A stretch of 64,000 bases of DNA, taken from Chengkuizengella axinellae. Lineage in GTDB: Bacteria; Bacillota; Bacilli; Paenibacillales; KCTC-33759. A program made the translations under genes and the position numbers. Below the pieces are notes generated by a model that saw nothing but the letters and a program-made list of their open reading frames with translations, was not told the origin of the DNA and ran no database searches. The stretch covers positions 124,001 to 188,000 of the forward strand of contig NZ_JAVAMP010000004.1 in NCBI RefSeq assembly GCF_030730905.1, written 5' to 3'. Shown piece by piece: positions 26,638-34,035 of the stretch (the stretch's first letter is position 1; every line of letters starts with the position of its first letter).

Positions 26638-26674
26638 CATTTTTACTCAAGTCTATTTTAAATCTAAAGAGTTA

Positions 26675-26950
26675 TTATCTCCCATAGTTCGTTTCATTCT
26701 CAGCTTCCTTAAGTTCATTAATTTGCTGTTTGATTCGCTCTTCGATTCTTTGTACAGGTTCTTCATTTTCGCTACCTCTAGCTTGATCTAGTGCATGTTC
26801 TGCTCTGTTAATCGCATGTTCAGCCTGCTGGAATGTGGTTTGATTCGGATGTGTTTGGGCTTGGTTTACTGCATTTTCTGCTCTTTGTGCAGAGTTTTGA
26901 GCCTGGGAGATTGGATTTTGCCTTTGCTTGCTAGTATTTTCACTTGGCAT
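26675..26950 (-). CDS. Gln/Ala-rich coiled hydrophilic protein, unknown
   Basis: 91 residues, GGAGG at good distance from the ATG. No signal peptide or membrane segment. The centre has an internally repeated pattern, AQRAENAVNQAQ and then AEHAINRAEHALDQA, with small residues and charged/Gln residues in heptad-like spacing, and the C-terminus ends in an amphipathic helix (IEERIKQQINEL). It is predicted to be helical or partly disordered and may be a spore-core or stress protein. Family not recognised. Confidence 0.75.
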   Translation of the reverse strand: MPSENTSKQRQNPISQAQNSAQRAENAVNQAQTHPNQTTFQQAEHAINRAEHALDQARGSENEEPVQRIEERIKQQINELKEAENETNYGR

Positions 26951-27037
26951 GGAAAAACCTCCAATAATTTTGGTTGTTTATTTCACTCTTTATGGTGGGG
27001 AATTCGAGGTTTTTTTATGCATGAATTTGTGTTTCCT

Positions 27038-27856
27038 TTATGCACTCATTTGCTGTTTATGATATATTTCATCAAGCCAGGAGGCTTTAATTTGATTATT
27101 TTCCACTAAATGAAGTTCCTTCAAGCATTTTACAATGTCTAATCCCGATATTAACTTAATGGATGATTTGCTGGAACTTAATTGTTGCTGCGCACGTTCT
27201 GTAAAATAGGAAGTTGTTATATAAACACCTATCTGACCCCGGTTCAGCTTTGTTAAAATTCGATTGATGTGTTTCATCTCTACAGGTACAGGTTGAACTG
27301 ATTTTCTAACTTCTCCAATATAACTCATATGCAAAGGAAGCAGCCCATCTATTTTCATCACTCCAGAAAACAAAAACGATGTTTTTATAGGGCTCATATA
27401 TTCTTTAAAAGAGCTCTCCATATTTAAAACCCTTTCACACACAGTCATAATCACTTCCTGAAATACCTCATTAGGTAGTGCATTCAAATGTTCTAATAAG
27501 ACTTGTTCTCCAGTCAGTTCTTGTGGTGACATTTGTTGTATATTGTGATGAGGATTGGGACTTGTAGTAGCGATCTCTTTTTCTTCTTCCGGTGTGATTT
27601 GCTCGTGTCTAGTCCATTCATGTCTAGGTGCTCTTGAGCTCGATGCTGGTTTGACTTGATCCCAATTTTTCGTGACAGGCGTTTGATCTTTTACTACTCG
27701 TTCATACTCCGCTTCTATATCAAAGGGTTTATAGGTATAGGACTTGTTTATTGTGATTTGATCTTCGTTTGGATGGATCATCATTATTTTTATAAAGGAG
27801 TAAATGATAAATATACCTATCAGTGTAAAAAACAAAACGGTTAATTCCGTATCCAT
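27038..27856 (-). CDS. membrane-anchored Mrr-like (restriction endonuclease-fold) protein, likely degenerate active site
   Basis: 272 residues. One N-terminal membrane helix (about 6-26), a low-complexity linker to about residue 110, a helical segment, and a C-terminal domain with IGVYITTSYFTERAQQQL and IKLISGLDIVKCLKEL. This is the strand-helix-strand pattern of Mrr_cat/RE-fold nucleases (G-V-x-I-T-T-S-x-F..A then L-I-x-G). The usual catalytic (Q/E)-x-K strand appears as HMSYIGEVRK, without the canonical pair. It could therefore be a non-catalytic binding or sensing protein, or a nuclease with a divergent site. AGGAGG precedes the ATG. Confidence 0.6.
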   Translation of the reverse strand: MDTELTVLFFTLIGIFIIYSFIKIMMIHPNEDQITINKSYTYKPFDIEAEYERVVKDQTPVTKNWDQVKPASSSRAPRHEWTRHEQITPEEEKEIATTSPNPHHNIQQMSPQELTGEQVLLEHLNALPNEVFQEVIMTVCERVLNMESSFKEYMSPIKTSFLFSGVMKIDGLLPLHMSYIGEVRKSVQPVPVEMKHINRILTKLNRGQIGVYITTSYFTERAQQQLSSSKSSIKLISGLDIVKCLKELHLVENNQIKASWLDEIYHKQQMSA

Positions 27857-28310
27857 AATAAAACCCTCCTAAATGGTATAGCTTGTACTATTCACTTGAA
27901 TTTAGTTAACTATATGAATTCAGGAAGAGATTTATGCTTTTATTTTCAAATTAATGATCCCTACAAAACTTAGGTTTTAGCACATCTAAAAATGAATGCT
28001 GTGGATAAAAAGAGTTATGCACAGCTGTATTTACCTATTTGCATCTATTTAAATCAATTGGATTGTATTTCAGTAAATGCTCTATTTTATACTGCAATCA
28101 CCTCAAAAAAGTTGATTTCATGCTATATTGAAGCTTGCAAACACATTTGGTCACATTACGATTAGTAGAAAAAAATGAATGATCCCACACTTCTTCTGTG
28201 GAAAACCGATCACTTATCCACACTTTATCCACAAACTGTTAACAACAAATATATGTTCTCTTATCGTAAACGATGTAATGTTCATATTTAAACATGGGAC
28301 GGGAGTAGAT
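27857..28310. other. AT-rich non-coding region containing a DnaA-box cluster
   Basis: No supported open frame. It contains five DnaA boxes between 28000 and 28233, annotated separately. AT-rich stretches lie between and beyond the boxes. No dnaA, dnaN or rnpA is nearby, so this is unlikely to be the chromosomal origin. Confidence 0.7.
28000..28233. promoter_or_regulatory. cluster of five DnaA boxes
   Basis: Matches to TTWTNCACA: TGTGGATAA (minus) 28000-28008, TTATGCACA 28015-28023, TGTGGAAAA (minus) 28197-28205, TTATCCACA 28214-28222 and TTATCCACA 28225-28233. Three are perfect high-affinity boxes. Two groups, one convergent pair and one triple, lie about 175 bases apart. They may be a DnaA-titrating cluster like those described in Bacillus. 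Confidence 0.8.
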
Positions 28311-28315
28311 AATCA

Positions 28316-28436
28316 GAATACACTTGGATTAAAACAGTTATTGAGGTTTTGAAAAGAAGCTTGGGATTGAAGCAAAAGAGGAATTGTTTCCAATACAAAT
28401 GGGGGATTTGCCCTAAAACATATGCAGATGTGGAGT
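28316..28436 (+). pseudogene. remnant of a UDP-glucuronate/galactose epimerase gene (C-terminal fragment)
   Basis: Reading across frames gives TVIEVLKRSLG, then GIEAKEELFPIQMGDLP, then KTYADVE, in order. This is the well-known C-terminal stretch of CapI/GalE-type NAD-dependent epimerases (VIE.LE..LG.EA......QMGDVP.TYADV). Two frame changes and a stop break it, and both ends are missing. It directly abuts the decayed toxin-antitoxin cassette that follows, suggesting a deletion junction. Confidence 0.6.
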
Positions 28437-28446
28437 GAACTAAAAC

Positions 28447-28570
28447 AGCCCTTATTCAGCCAAATAGGTTAACGGTCTATTCTTGTAAGATCCAAAGCCT
28501 TCCGCCTTTCAGGCTATTGTATGGAACCGTTAGATGTTGGTAGCATCTGATGGTTACTTTTTAGTATATC
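28447..28570. repeat. decayed type I toxin-antitoxin cassette, copy A (antitoxin/3'UTR part only)
   Basis: Shares CTTATTCAGCCAAATAGGT, CCGCCTTTCAG, CTATTGTATGGAACCGTTAG and the terminator hairpin with the intact copy at 28815-28940. The toxin reading frame is absent, and the antitoxin -10 has decayed to GATAAC. Confidence 0.75.
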
Positions 28571-28639
28571 ATTTCTTTATTTGTTATCCTATTTTTAGCA
28601 AAAAATATACAATGCGTATTACAATTTTTTACATAAAAG

Positions 28640-28670
28640 AACATATGTTTTGGGAAATTATGCTATACTA
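28640..28670 (+). promoter_or_regulatory. promoter of the holin-like toxin gene
   Basis: TATACT at 28664-28669 preceded by TGC gives an extended -10; the -35 is weak. Transcription would begin near 28676, leaving a leader of about 55 bases before the toxin ATG. Confidence 0.5.
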
Positions 28671-28730
28671 TCCTTGTACGATAGTTGGCTAAGGGTGGTA
28701 GGCTAATCCCTCAATAAAGGGGGTGAGGCC

Positions 28731-28814
28731 ATGACAGTATATCAAGCGTTGTCACTTATGTTGACGTTTGGAATGCTCATTGTAGCAATTCTGTCTTTCC
28801 ATAAAAGGAAATAG
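28731..28814 (+). CDS. putative holin-like type I toxin
   Basis: 27 codons, ATG with GGGGGTGAGG just upstream. The product begins MTVYQALSLM and continues as one hydrophobic helix ending in a basic tail (FHKRK), the pattern of the holin-like/TxpA-BsrG-type small toxins of Firmicutes. These peptides insert in the membrane and are silenced by an antisense RNA overlapping the 3' part of the toxin mRNA. Here a structured 3' region with an oppositely oriented promoter follows, as expected. A second intact copy lies at 31689-31772. Confidence 0.85.
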   Translation: MTVYQALSLMLTFGMLIVAILSFHKRK

Positions 28815-28945
28815 ACCGCCCTTGTTCAGCCAAATAGGTCGCGGTCTACTTTAGTAGTATCTAAGCCTACCGCCTTTCAGCGGCTATTGTATGGAACCGT
28901 TAGATGTTACCAGCATCTGACGGTTTCTTTTTAGTTTATGCTTTC
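28806..28945 (-). ncRNA. predicted antisense antitoxin RNA of the toxin at 28731
   Basis: A minus-strand promoter, TTGTAT with TATAAT (28957-28952) 18 bases downstream, points into the toxin 3' region. The transcript would contain the AACCGT..ACGGTT hairpin and end at an AGACCGC/GCGGTCT hairpin followed by T-rich sequence, overlapping the last toxin codons. Architecture matches RatA/SR4-type antitoxins; existence of the RNA is inferred. Confidence 0.6.
28890..28932 (+). terminator. terminator of the toxin mRNA
   Basis: AACCGT-AGATG and CATCT-ACGGTT (28895-28926) form an interrupted 11-bp stem followed by TTTCTTTTT. On the opposite strand the same hairpin lies in the predicted antitoxin. Confidence 0.75.
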
Positions 28946-29175
28946 TTTAATTATTATACTATTTTTACCATGAAATATACAATAGTGTCTCCATTTTTTC
29001 ACAAAAAAGAGCTTACAAAAGCAAATCAAAATGAAAGGTCGCGCTTCCATGCATCAATGATGGTTCAGAACGTTTTGTTCAGAATTCCCAACACATCCAT
29101 TTGACGAACGTCAGCAATAGTTCATCCATGAACTGGGGTGGTGGCAAGCTAATCCCTTAAAAAGGGAGTGAGCCC

Positions 29176-29328
29176 ATAACAGTATGTCAAGCGTCCTTTC
29201 ACTCCAAAAAGTGAACTTTATTAATGATGGGTATGTCCGATTATTTTCCGGGAACCCTGATAAAACCATATTGTTCTACGTTTGGAATGCTCATTGTAGC
29301 AATTCTGTCTTTTCACAAAAAGAAATAG
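29176..29328 (+). pseudogene. broken holin-like toxin gene, copy C
   Basis: The leader matches the intact copy (GGCTAATCCC-like, then GGGAGTGAG), but the start codon is ATA (29176). The frame MTVYQA is present as ATA-ACA-GTA-TGT-CAA-GCG, and about 80 bases of unrelated sequence (29195-29277) interrupt it. The hydrophobic second half (TFGMLIVAILSFHKKK) then resumes at 29278. The interrupting stretch is not recognised. Confidence 0.75.
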
Positions 29329-29402
29329 ACCACCCTTATTCAGCCAAATAGGTCGCGGTCTACTCTAGTAGTATCTAAGCCTACCGCCTTTCGGCGCTAT
29401 TG
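29329..29402. repeat. truncated antitoxin/3'UTR segment, copy C
   Basis: Matches the first about 70 bases of the intact toxin 3' region (CTTATTCAGCCAAATAGGTCGCGGTCTA, split here into its parts CCAAATAGGTCGCGG and CCTACCGCCTTTC) and stops abruptly at CTATTGTAT. At that point the sequence of a peptidase gene on the other strand begins. The junction marks a recombination or deletion endpoint. Confidence 0.7.
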
Positions 29403-30142
29403 TATCCACTTGCCCTTTATTTACGATTTCTCCAACTTTCACAAGAATGGAATTTTGTTTTAAATGTGCAAGCATACTAAACTCACTATTTTTGTGTTCA
29501 ATGATAACGCAATTCCCTTCAGGTTGATTCTCGTTCATTTCACCTGGTACATTATCCTTAATTCCATCTAGTATTTTAACTACCCTACCATCAGCTGGGG
29601 CTAATATCTCTTTATTAAAAGCGTAATAATTTTCATTCTTGTTTTTAAAACCCTTATATGATTGAGCATCTTTCTTAATGATTAAATCATATGCATATCT
29701 TTGGTTCTCATATACATAGTGATAATTTAAGAACTGATTTGTCCCGCCCCAAAAAAACAAACCATTCTTCTTTAATTGGCATGATATAAGTATTCTGTGT
29801 ATACTGGCGGTCACTTTCTGGATAAGAAACGACATGATTAATCAATAACCCATGTATTATGTTACTTTCATCGAAAGAAACAGTAATTGCTTTTTTTCTT
29901 TCGCTGTCCAACCATATATAGTGCTTTATATTATTATCTAAATTGCTACTCATTTCTAAATTATATGTTTCAATCCCATGATTAAAGGATTGCCCTAACT
30001 CTATAAATTCGTCGATAGTGACTAATTGTTTTAACTCCTCAGTTGTTTGATGGTATATAGTAGAAAACCCTCCATTTAAAAAAACATTTCCGAAATCTTC
30101 TGGAGTAACCTTTATGGCTTTTTTCTCTTTCAAATATAACAC
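29403..30142 (-). pseudogene. M23 (LytM-type) peptidase pseudogene, frameshifted and 3'-truncated
   Basis: The first part (about residues 1-120 from ATG 30142) reads through to KEEWFVF and then changes frame at a run of seven T near 29750. The other frame continues WGGTNQFLNYHYVYENQRYAYDL, with the family's His and Asp, ILAPADGRVVKI, CVIIEHKNSEFSMLAHLKQNS (second metal His) and KVGEIVNKGQ. The expected final GNSG..PHLHF segment is absent because the gene ends in the toxin-antitoxin remnant. Intact homologues are secreted or membrane-associated peptidoglycan/protein metallopeptidases. A sequencing error could explain the frameshift but not the truncation. Confidence 0.75.
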
Positions 30143-30196
30143 CTCAACTTATATATATTTTCTTTATTTCAAATTCATCGAATATAAGTGTTTTAT

Positions 30197-30913
30197 TTAT
30201 TCTACTTTAAAAGTGACATCTCCGATCCCTAGATCCATGTTGAGTTTTATATGTTGATTAGAAGCATCATACGCATCATTAACATAAACACCTTCACCAA
30301 GCGATTTTAAATTGATATAATCAGCAGATACAATTCCTTTGTCAGTTTCTATGATGACACCAAAATCTGACGGGAGAGTAATGGTAGAACTACCTACACC
30401 TGCAGAAAAATGTGTATTGAAGCCTTGCTCCCAATCCCCACTAAGATCTAGTGTAATATCACCTACACCTGCGTCTATTTTTAAGTTATTTAATTGTAAC
30501 CCTCGTAAATCTAATTCTGTGTCTGAAACTCCTGCATCTATTTGTAAATCAATAGGGATTTCATTGGTTAATTTTATATCCCAGTTATTTTGAACATCAC
30601 CAATATTGTTGATTCCAAATTTGCCATCATCTTGACTAATCACAACATGACCCTTGTGATCTATAAGTTCATAAGAAACTTTCGGATCTAGTTTATCCAC
30701 ATTATATTCAATGTTTCCTTCCACCCATTCATTTGCTCCTTCAGATACTCGCAGCTCACCTACACCAACTTCTAAAGCTACCTCTAGTTCCGTTGAGCTA
30801 TCCTTCTTAATTTCTATTGCATCCTGTTCTAAACTTCCAGAAACCGTAGTCAGACTACATGCGCTTAAAATGAGTAAGGCTGTAATCATCATTCCTAAAA
30901 ACATCTTTTTCAT
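30197..30913 (-). CDS. lipoprotein with toast-rack/LiaF-like beta repeats
   Basis: 238 residues. A lipoprotein signal peptide ends in the lipobox LSAC (Cys19). The rest is beta-rich with regularly repeated D-A-G-V-G/S-x-x-x-L-D-L units (IDAGVSDTELDLRGL, IDAGVGDITLDLSG, FSAGVGSSTITLPS, LGIGDVTF), the pattern of toast_rack/DUF4097-like domains seen in LiaF-related proteins. Probably an extracytoplasmic surface-associated protein, possibly in envelope stress. Gene stands alone with a weak A-rich ribosome binding site region and no clear partner. Confidence 0.82.
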   Translation of the reverse strand: MKKMFLGMMITALLILSACSLTTVSGSLEQDAIEIKKDSSTELEVALEVGVGELRVSEGANEWVEGNIEYNVDKLDPKVSYELIDHKGHVVISQDDGKFGINNIGDVQNNWDIKLTNEIPIDLQIDAGVSDTELDLRGLQLNNLKIDAGVGDITLDLSGDWEQGFNTHFSAGVGSSTITLPSDFGVIIETDKGIVSADYINLKSLGEGVYVNDAYDASNQHIKLNMDLGIGDVTFKVE

Positions 30914-31012
30914 AAAATGTCCCCCTATAATTACTTTTTCATAAATTTATTATAGACTTTTACCATATATTCTCAAAACATACTTACGACCAGTTCCAAC
31001 CTAGACTTTGGT

Positions 31013-31489
31013 CTAGAGCTGTTTATTCATGATCACTGTTTTCACAGGGAATCCATTTGGATTTAATACTGTTTCTTCTTTTACTACTTTATAACCAATC
31101 GCTTGATACAATTGTATATTGCTAGCCAGTGCTAACCTAACTCTACAGCGCACTTCCTTCTTTTTCAAACCTTTTGCGTACTTCTCAATCCATTTAATCA
31201 TCTTCTTTGCGATTCCTTTGCCTCTTGCTTGAGGTGGGACAGACAATCTTGCGAAATATAACGAGGTTTCGTCCAATTGAAGTCTTGAACAACCTAACGC
31301 TTCCCCATCTTGGTAAAATAGTATCGCTTGTTCTTTCCCCGTTTTTATTGCATTTTGAATGGAAGTTAAAGGTTCATTGATCGCACTTGAAGGAACTTCG
31401 AGGTTTCGATACTCTTCAAATGCTTCGAGCATGATTTTATGTACAATAGAAGCTTCTTTTTCTTCTGCTAGTTTAATTTCAAAGGTCAT
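31013..31489 (-). CDS. GNAT family N-acetyltransferase
   Basis: 158 residues. The acetyl-CoA-binding motif A appears as LSVPPQARGKGIAKKMIKWIE near residue 88, preceded by EALGCSRLQLDE and followed by LYQAIGYKVVKEE (motif B), all typical of GNAT enzymes. Substrate is unknown. AGGAG precedes the ATG. Stands alone, between the lipoprotein gene and a type I toxin cassette. Confidence 0.88.
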   Translation of the reverse strand: MTFEIKLAEEKEASIVHKIMLEAFEEYRNLEVPSSAINEPLTSIQNAIKTGKEQAILFYQDGEALGCSRLQLDETSLYFARLSVPPQARGKGIAKKMIKWIEKYAKGLKKKEVRCRVRLALASNIQLYQAIGYKVVKEETVLNPNGFPVKTVIMNKQL

Positions 31490-31556
31490 AACTTTTTTTA
31501 TCTCCTTGTGGTTTTCTATTCTTCTATACTAACTGTTAAAATAATGAATACTAGTG

Positions 31557-31692
31557 TATAATATGAATATAATAAAAAGACCGCAGGTGCTGGAACACCT
31601 ACGGTGTAACTACAGATTCGCCTTTTTTAAGGGCCTGATAGCTCATTGAACAAAGATGTAAACCGCCTCTACTAATGACAAGGGCGGTTTAC
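31557..31692 (+). ncRNA. predicted antisense antitoxin RNA of the toxin at 31689
   Basis: A plus-strand TATAAT (31557-31562) with a weak -35 would start an RNA near 31569. It would contain CCGCAGGTG..CACCTACGG and end at the 10-bp hairpin GTAAACCGCC/GGCGGTTTAC (31658-31692), overlapping the toxin 3' end. The layout is the same as at 28806-28945 but the primary sequence differs. Existence of the RNA is inferred. Confidence 0.55.
31568..31602 (-). terminator. terminator of the second toxin mRNA
   Basis: On the minus strand CCGTAGGTG and CACCTGCGG form a stem (with one mismatch pair) followed by TCTTTTTATT, about 90 bases after the toxin stop. Confidence 0.75.
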
Positions 31693-31772
31693 TTTCGTTT
31701 GTGGAACGATAAAATCAACACAACTAACATTGAAAAAGAAATCATCAATGAAAGTGCCTGATATATTTTCAT
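31689..31772 (-). CDS. putative holin-like type I toxin, second locus
   Basis: 27 codons, ATG 31772 with GGAGGTG 7 bases upstream. It starts MKIYQALSLM, continues ISFSMLVVLILSFHKRK and stops, the same length and pattern as the toxin at 28731: one membrane helix and a basic tail. It is followed by a strong hairpin and a convergent predicted antitoxin promoter. The two toxins share 27-residue length and the YQALSLM and ILSFHKRK blocks. Confidence 0.85.
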   Translation of the reverse strand: MKIYQALSLMISFSMLVVLILSFHKRK

Positions 31773-31840
31773 TAGCAACACCTCCTTCCTTCAAAGAAGA
31801 TAGAGAAGGTGAGCTATTCCCGCCCTTGTGAGCTTTCTAA

Positions 31841-32524
31841 TTATTTCCTACCCCAATCAATTTCCTCTTTCCCCATCTCTCTCAAAAATTCATTCACCTT
31901 TGAAAAAGGCTTACTGCCAAAGAATCCTCGATGTGCAGATAATGGACTTGGATGTGGAGATGCAATAATATGATGCTGTGGTGCAGTAATCAATTTTCGT
32001 TTCATTTGCGCTGGTCTCCCCCATAAAATAAATACAACAGGTTCCTGCCGCTCATTTAATGAAGTAATCACTTGATCCGTAAATGTTTCCCAACCCTTGC
32101 CTTTATGAGAATGAGCTTGTCCTTCTCGAACGGTTAATACAGTGTTTAATAACAAAACACCTTGCTCAGCCCATTTTTCTAAACATCCATGTTCAGGTAT
32201 TAGACAATCTATATCACTACTCAGTTCTTTAAATATATTTTTCAAAGATGGTGGCGCTTGTATGCCATGCTGCACAGAAAAACTTAGACCATGTGCTTGA
32301 TTTGGCCCATGATAAGGATCTTGCCCAAGAATAACCACCTTCGTATTCCCGTAAGAAGTATACTGCAGCGCATTCAAAATATGTTCTTTTTTAGGATATA
32401 TCACCTGTGATGACTCATATTCTTCTCTTAAAAATTGCATTAACTGCTGATAGTAATCCTTTTCAAATTCCTCTTTTAATACATTTGTCCAATCATTGTT
32501 TAGATTAGGTACATTTATATTCAT
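31841..32524 (-). CDS. ung: uracil-DNA glycosylase, family 1
   Basis: About 227 residues. [18 protein letters not shown] carries the catalytic Asp (GQDPYH), and [13 protein letters not shown] the catalytic His and DNA-intercalation loop. Ung removes uracil from DNA after deamination or misincorporation. The start at ATG 32524 matches the usual N-terminus; an extension to ATG 32548 is possible but has no ribosome binding site. Divergent from the MFS gene downstream. Confidence 0.95.
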   Translation of the reverse strand: MNINVPNLNNDWTNVLKEEFEKDYYQQLMQFLREEYESSQVIYPKKEHILNALQYTSYGNTKVVILGQDPYHGPNQAHGLSFSVQHGIQAPPSLKNIFKELSSDIDCLIPEHGCLEKWAEQGVLLLNTVLTVREGQAHSHKGKGWETFTDQVITSLNERQEPVVFILWGRPAQMKRKLITAPQHHIIASPHPSPLSAHRGFFGSKPFSKVNEFLREMGKEEIDWGRK

Positions 32525-32691
32525 ATCGCAAAACCGCTTTCTAGTCATAATTTAAGTTCGAATTTTTTTATTTGCATTATATCATACGAAAGTTGTAGTT
32601 CGTTTTAAAGCTTATTGATGAGGTGATATCTTCTAATGAAGCTTATAATTTACATATAGAAAATACAAATCAAGGAGAGGAGCCACCCCTC

Positions 32692-33942
32692 ATGACTTCC
32701 ATTTTTCAAGATCGACGTTTTATCAAAATATTAACTGCAAATGTGTTTTCCTCAATTGGTTCGGGGATTACCATGTTTGCTATTCCATGGGTTTTTGTTT
32801 CTAAGGAAGGCGGAGCAAATGCTTTTGGTTATGTCACATTGATTACAACGATCGCTTTATTTTTGGCAGCACCCCTCATCGGGAATTTAATAGACTACCA
32901 CTCTAGAAAAAAATTATTGTTGTGGGGTCAATTGATTGGTTTTACTATGGTAGGATTTTTTGCATCGATTGGATTCTTAGGCATGGAATATCAAACCTGG
33001 CACTTAGTACTCTTATTTTTGACGGGATCTTTTTATTTTTCACTATTTTATCCAACGATGTTTGCTATGAATCAAGAGATATTTGACCGCAGTTTATACA
33101 AAAGCTTAAACGGCATGATGGAGATTCAAGGTCAGTTGTCTACTTTTATTGTAGCTGGAGGCATAGCGAGTATTTTACTCGAAACTGTAGATTTGCACTG
33201 GATTCTACTTATTGATGCTGTTACCTATACGATTGCTTTTCTCATTCTTTCTACTATCCCTTATATTCACTCTAAACAAACCAGTTCTAAAAGAAAATCT
33301 TTTTGGGGAAAAATGCACGAGGGATATGTCTATTTAAAGGATCAACCCTTACTTTTCTTCTTTTTATTGTCTGCGTTCATTCCATTCATTACTGTGATGG
33401 TAACCAACTATGTTTTCCCAATTTACATTGAAGCCACACTGCAAGCTAGCGGCAGTATTTATGGGCTTCAAGGAATGTTGTTTGGCTTCGGGTCCCTGCT
33501 TGCCGGCATATTCATCCCAGTGTTTATTAAAAAGTTTGGAAACGTGCAAATCATTTTGATCGGCATTTTAACCTTTACAATTTCTATGATATTCATTTCC
33601 ATTTTCCCATTTACTCTGTTGTTTTTAATTCTTTCCATATTGCGTGGTTTTGGAAATGCCAGTACTAGAGTGGCTAGAAATACACTTATGATGGAAACCA
33701 TTCCAAATGAAAAAATGGGCAGAGTGAACAGTTTATTTGAAACAATCGGACTTATGCTTCGAATTACGTTGATTGGCAGCTTTACTGTTGTGATACCTAC
33801 TGTTGGAACTATACTACCTGTATCTATATTAAGCTTAATACTCGTTATGGCTGTTATTGTAGCATGGGTCAGCAGACGTTATTTCTCTAATGCTTCAAAG
33901 GCAAAAGTAAAAGCTAACATTTCCGATATTTCTTTACAATAA
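32692..33942 (+). CDS. MFS transporter
   Basis: About 416 residues with 11-12 membrane segments, of the MFS_3/Enterobactin-exporter-like group: GSGITMFAIPWVF at helix 1, NLIDYHSRKKLLLWGQL after helix 2 (the A-motif region), and RVARNTLMMETIPNEKMGRVNSLFE in the second half. Probably a drug or metabolite exporter; substrate unknown. ATG 32692 is chosen because AAGGAGAGGAG lies 9 bases upstream; the GTG-initiated frame from 32623 would add 23 residues before the first helix. Confidence 0.88.
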   Translation: MTSIFQDRRFIKILTANVFSSIGSGITMFAIPWVFVSKEGGANAFGYVTLITTIALFLAAPLIGNLIDYHSRKKLLLWGQLIGFTMVGFFASIGFLGMEYQTWHLVLLFLTGSFYFSLFYPTMFAMNQEIFDRSLYKSLNGMMEIQGQLSTFIVAGGIASILLETVDLHWILLIDAVTYTIAFLILSTIPYIHSKQTSSKRKSFWGKMHEGYVYLKDQPLLFFFLLSAFIPFITVMVTNYVFPIYIEATLQASGSIYGLQGMLFGFGSLLAGIFIPVFIKKFGNVQIILIGILTFTISMIFISIFPFTLLFLILSILRGFGNASTRVARNTLMMETIPNEKMGRVNSLFETIGLMLRITLIGSFTVVIPTVGTILPVSILSLILVMAVIVAWVSRRYFSNASKAKVKANISDISLQ

Positions 33943-34035
33943 AATAAGAAAGAGAATTTTGCTTTCAGTAGGAGTTTTTATAAAATTGTAAAACCAATAG
34001 AATTCATAAATTTCAAAAAGGAAGGTGTGTTAAAC

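Noticed and set aside
26416-26661. 81-codon frame at 26416 as the gene of this region
   Set aside because: The 45-codon frame from TTG 26451 has a ribosome binding site at the right distance and ends just before the terminator, whereas the longer frame reads through the terminator stem.
28000-28233. DnaA-box cluster as the chromosomal replication origin
   Set aside because: No dnaA, dnaN, recF, gyrB, rpmH or rnpA gene is nearby. A titration or regulatory cluster is more likely.
28904-29104. 66-codon plus-strand frame after the toxin
   Set aside because: It begins inside the toxin terminator and has no ribosome binding site; treated as non-coding.
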